Assembly (NCBI GenBank): GCA_031549165.1
Contig: JAVBQE010000100.1
Coordinates: 1 to 6,221, forward strand
Source of the DNA: Parelusimicrobium sp031549165
GTDB taxonomy: Bacteria; Elusimicrobiota; Elusimicrobia; Elusimicrobiales; Elusimicrobiaceae
Length of the DNA stretch: 6,221 bases
Reading direction: 5' to 3'
In this document: positions 5,736 to 6,221 of the stretch, piece after piece
Layout: the number at the start of each line of letters is the position of its first letter
How positions within the stretch are numbered: position 1 is the stretch's first letter
Notes under the pieces: model-generated
Database searches by the model: none
Told to the model about the DNA's origin: nothing
Seen by the model: only the letters and a program-made list of their open reading frames with translations
Translations under genes and position numbers: made by a program

Positions 5736-5784
5736 CTTTCTCAAAATCTAAAAATTATTAAACCAGAAACACAGGAGAATTAGT

Positions 5785-6039
5785 ATGGCAAAAGCAAACG
5801 CAAAATTTATGGCACCTTTAACACCCAGCGCGGAACTCGCAGCTGTGGTAGGTTCCAAACCCCTTCCGAGGACCGAAGTTGTTAAGAAAATGTGGGAATA
5901 CATTAAAAAGAACAACCTTCAGGACTCTAAAAACAAGAGAATGATCAATGCTGACGCTACCTTAAAGGTAATCTTCGCCGGCAAAGGCCAGATCTCTATG
6001 TTTGAAATGAGCAAATACATCAGCAACCACTTGAAATAA
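5785..6039 (+). CDS. Stand-alone SWIB/MDM2 domain protein (84 aa)
   Basis: Nearly the whole protein is one SWIB/MDM2 domain (residues about 7-83). The run opens FMAPLTPSAELAAVVG, continues with PLPRTEVVKKMWEYIKKNNL and DSKNKRMINAD, and closes with FEMSKYISNHLK, a close match to the usual bacterial SWIB pattern. In eukaryotes the domain occurs in SWI/SNF subunits (BAF60) and in MDM2 as a protein-protein interaction fold. In chlamydiae it occurs alone or fused to topoisomerase I and has been linked with chromatin structure. The bacterial stand-alone role is unknown, so a nucleoid- or transcription-related job is only a suggestion. It is basic, lacks a signal peptide and should be cytoplasmic. 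AGGAG (5773-5777) lies seven bases before the ATG. It is flanked by its own strong promoter and terminator, and is probably well expressed. Confidence 0.95.
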   Translation: MAKANAKFMAPLTPSAELAAVVGSKPLPRTEVVKKMWEYIKKNNLQDSKNKRMINADATLKVIFAGKGQISMFEMSKYISNHLK

Positions 6040-6062
6040 ACTCCATAGTTTGTTTTAACCTC

Positions 6063-6097
6063 AAAACGCGCTTTCCAAATGGAAAGTGCGTTTTTTT
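6063..6097 (+). terminator. Intrinsic terminator after the SWIB gene
   Basis: A 14-bp stem with one G-U pair (6063-6076 with 6081-6094) and an AAAT loop is followed by a continuous seven-T tract (6091-6097). It begins 24 bases after the SWIB stop codon. This is a textbook rho-independent terminator on the plus strand. Confidence 0.93.
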
Positions 6098-6102
6098 GCA
6101 TA

Positions 6103-6118
6103 TAGGTCCAAAGACCTA
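6103..6118. repeat. Perfect inverted repeat TAGGTC-CAAA-GACCTA
   Basis: Six-base arms surround a CAAA centre, five bases after the T tract of the SWIB terminator. The preceding TATAGGTCC string is shared with the minus strand at 1973-1965. A third look-alike, GGGTACAAAGGCCC, follows at 6128-6141. The shared layout is G-rich arm, AAAG core, C-rich arm. No T run follows directly, so it is not itself a terminator. Confidence 0.5.
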
Positions 6119-6131
6119 CGCGGCGCTGGGT

Positions 6132-6165
6132 ACAAAGGCCCTTGTTGCTTAGGGCTTGTTTTTTT
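6132..6165 (+). terminator. Possible second hairpin with T tract (terminator-like)
   Basis: GCCCT (6138-6142) pairs with AGGGC (6151-6155), and ACAA (6132-6135) with TTGT (6156-6159) across a two-base bulge. A seven-T tract (6159-6165) follows. This resembles a weak intrinsic terminator, either a backup for the SWIB transcript or an attenuator-like element before the next gene. The T tract also overlaps the spacer of a candidate promoter, so the two readings compete. Confidence 0.35.
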
Positions 6166-6170
6166 ATATT
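6142..6170 (+). promoter_or_regulatory. Candidate promoter of the gene starting at 6208
   Basis: TTGTTG (6142-6147) and TATATT (6165-6170) are separated by 17 bases. Transcription would start near 6177, giving a leader of about 30 bases that includes AAGGAG. The region is T-rich, so the match carries limited weight. Confidence 0.33.
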
Positions 6171-6207
6171 TAAGAATAAGCAATATTATTTTTATAAGGA
6201 GAATTTA

Positions 6208-6221
6208 ATGAAAAAATTAAC
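6208..6221 (+). CDS. Start of a gene cut by the window end (MKKLT...)
   Basis: An ATG at 6208 follows a strong AAGGAG (6196-6201) with six bases between, and the next codons read Lys-Lys-Leu-Thr. The MKK opening matches the two exported proteins at the other end of the window and would suit a signal peptide. Five codons are too few to say more, and no product can be named. Confidence 0.6.

Noticed and set aside
5919..6101. Minus-strand open frame of 60 codons overlapping the SWIB gene and its terminator
   Set aside because: It crosses a clear terminator and the conserved SWIB domain and has no independent support.
1..6221. CRISPR array, transposase, integrase, toxin-antitoxin pair, tRNA or rRNA
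   Set aside because: No regularly spaced repeats, no matching protein motifs and no cloverleaf or rRNA-like sequence were seen on either strand.

Overview
The window looks like ordinary chromosomal sequence from an anaerobic, probably host-associated or gut-type bacterium of moderate GC content. Three things suggest the phylum Elusimicrobiota, close to Elusimicrobium: a stand-alone SWIB/MDM2 domain protein, an ATP-dependent PEP carboxykinase directly behind a Thermus-type aspartate aminotransferase, and weakly conserved exported proteins starting MKK. This assignment is from memory of these gene families and was not checked by a search. Strong Shine-Dalgarno sequences (AGGAG or AGGAGG) precede most genes, and GC-rich intrinsic terminators lie between transcription units.

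Left half (1-2658), minus strand. Three separate genes all read leftward. 72-1070 encodes an exported protein of unknown function, with a bidirectional-looking terminator just past its end (20-49). 1184-1897 encodes a second exported protein of unknown function with four cysteines (CxxC-x10-C-x8-C) just after its signal peptide, followed by a very strong terminator (1136-1175). 1969-2658 encodes a seven-helix membrane protein of the hemolysin III/TrhA (PAQR-like) family with the conserved Ser/Asp/His set.

Right half (2659-6221), plus strand. A short divergent promoter region (2659-2791) leads into a two-gene unit: an aspartate aminotransferase-like enzyme (2792-3997) and, one base after it, pckA (3999-5603). 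Together they can link phosphoenolpyruvate, oxaloacetate and aspartate: PEPCK interconverts PEP and oxaloacetate, and the aminotransferase interconverts oxaloacetate and aspartate. A GC-rich hairpin closes the unit. A well-formed sigma-70-type promoter (TTGTAA-N17-TATAAT) then drives the small SWIB gene (5785-6039). Its predicted mRNA would begin almost directly with a perfect 13-bp hairpin. After the SWIB terminator there is a small hairpin-rich spacer, and the first five codons of another gene (MKKLT) are cut by the window edge.

No mobile element, CRISPR array, tRNA or rRNA was recognised, and no gene-free stretch exceeds about 180 bases. I do not see a clear new multi-gene system. The points most worth a second look are the 5' hairpin of the SWIB mRNA, a small family of GG-(C)AAAG-CC semi-palindromes at two intergenic places, the cysteine-rich exported protein, and a possibly leaderless trhA.
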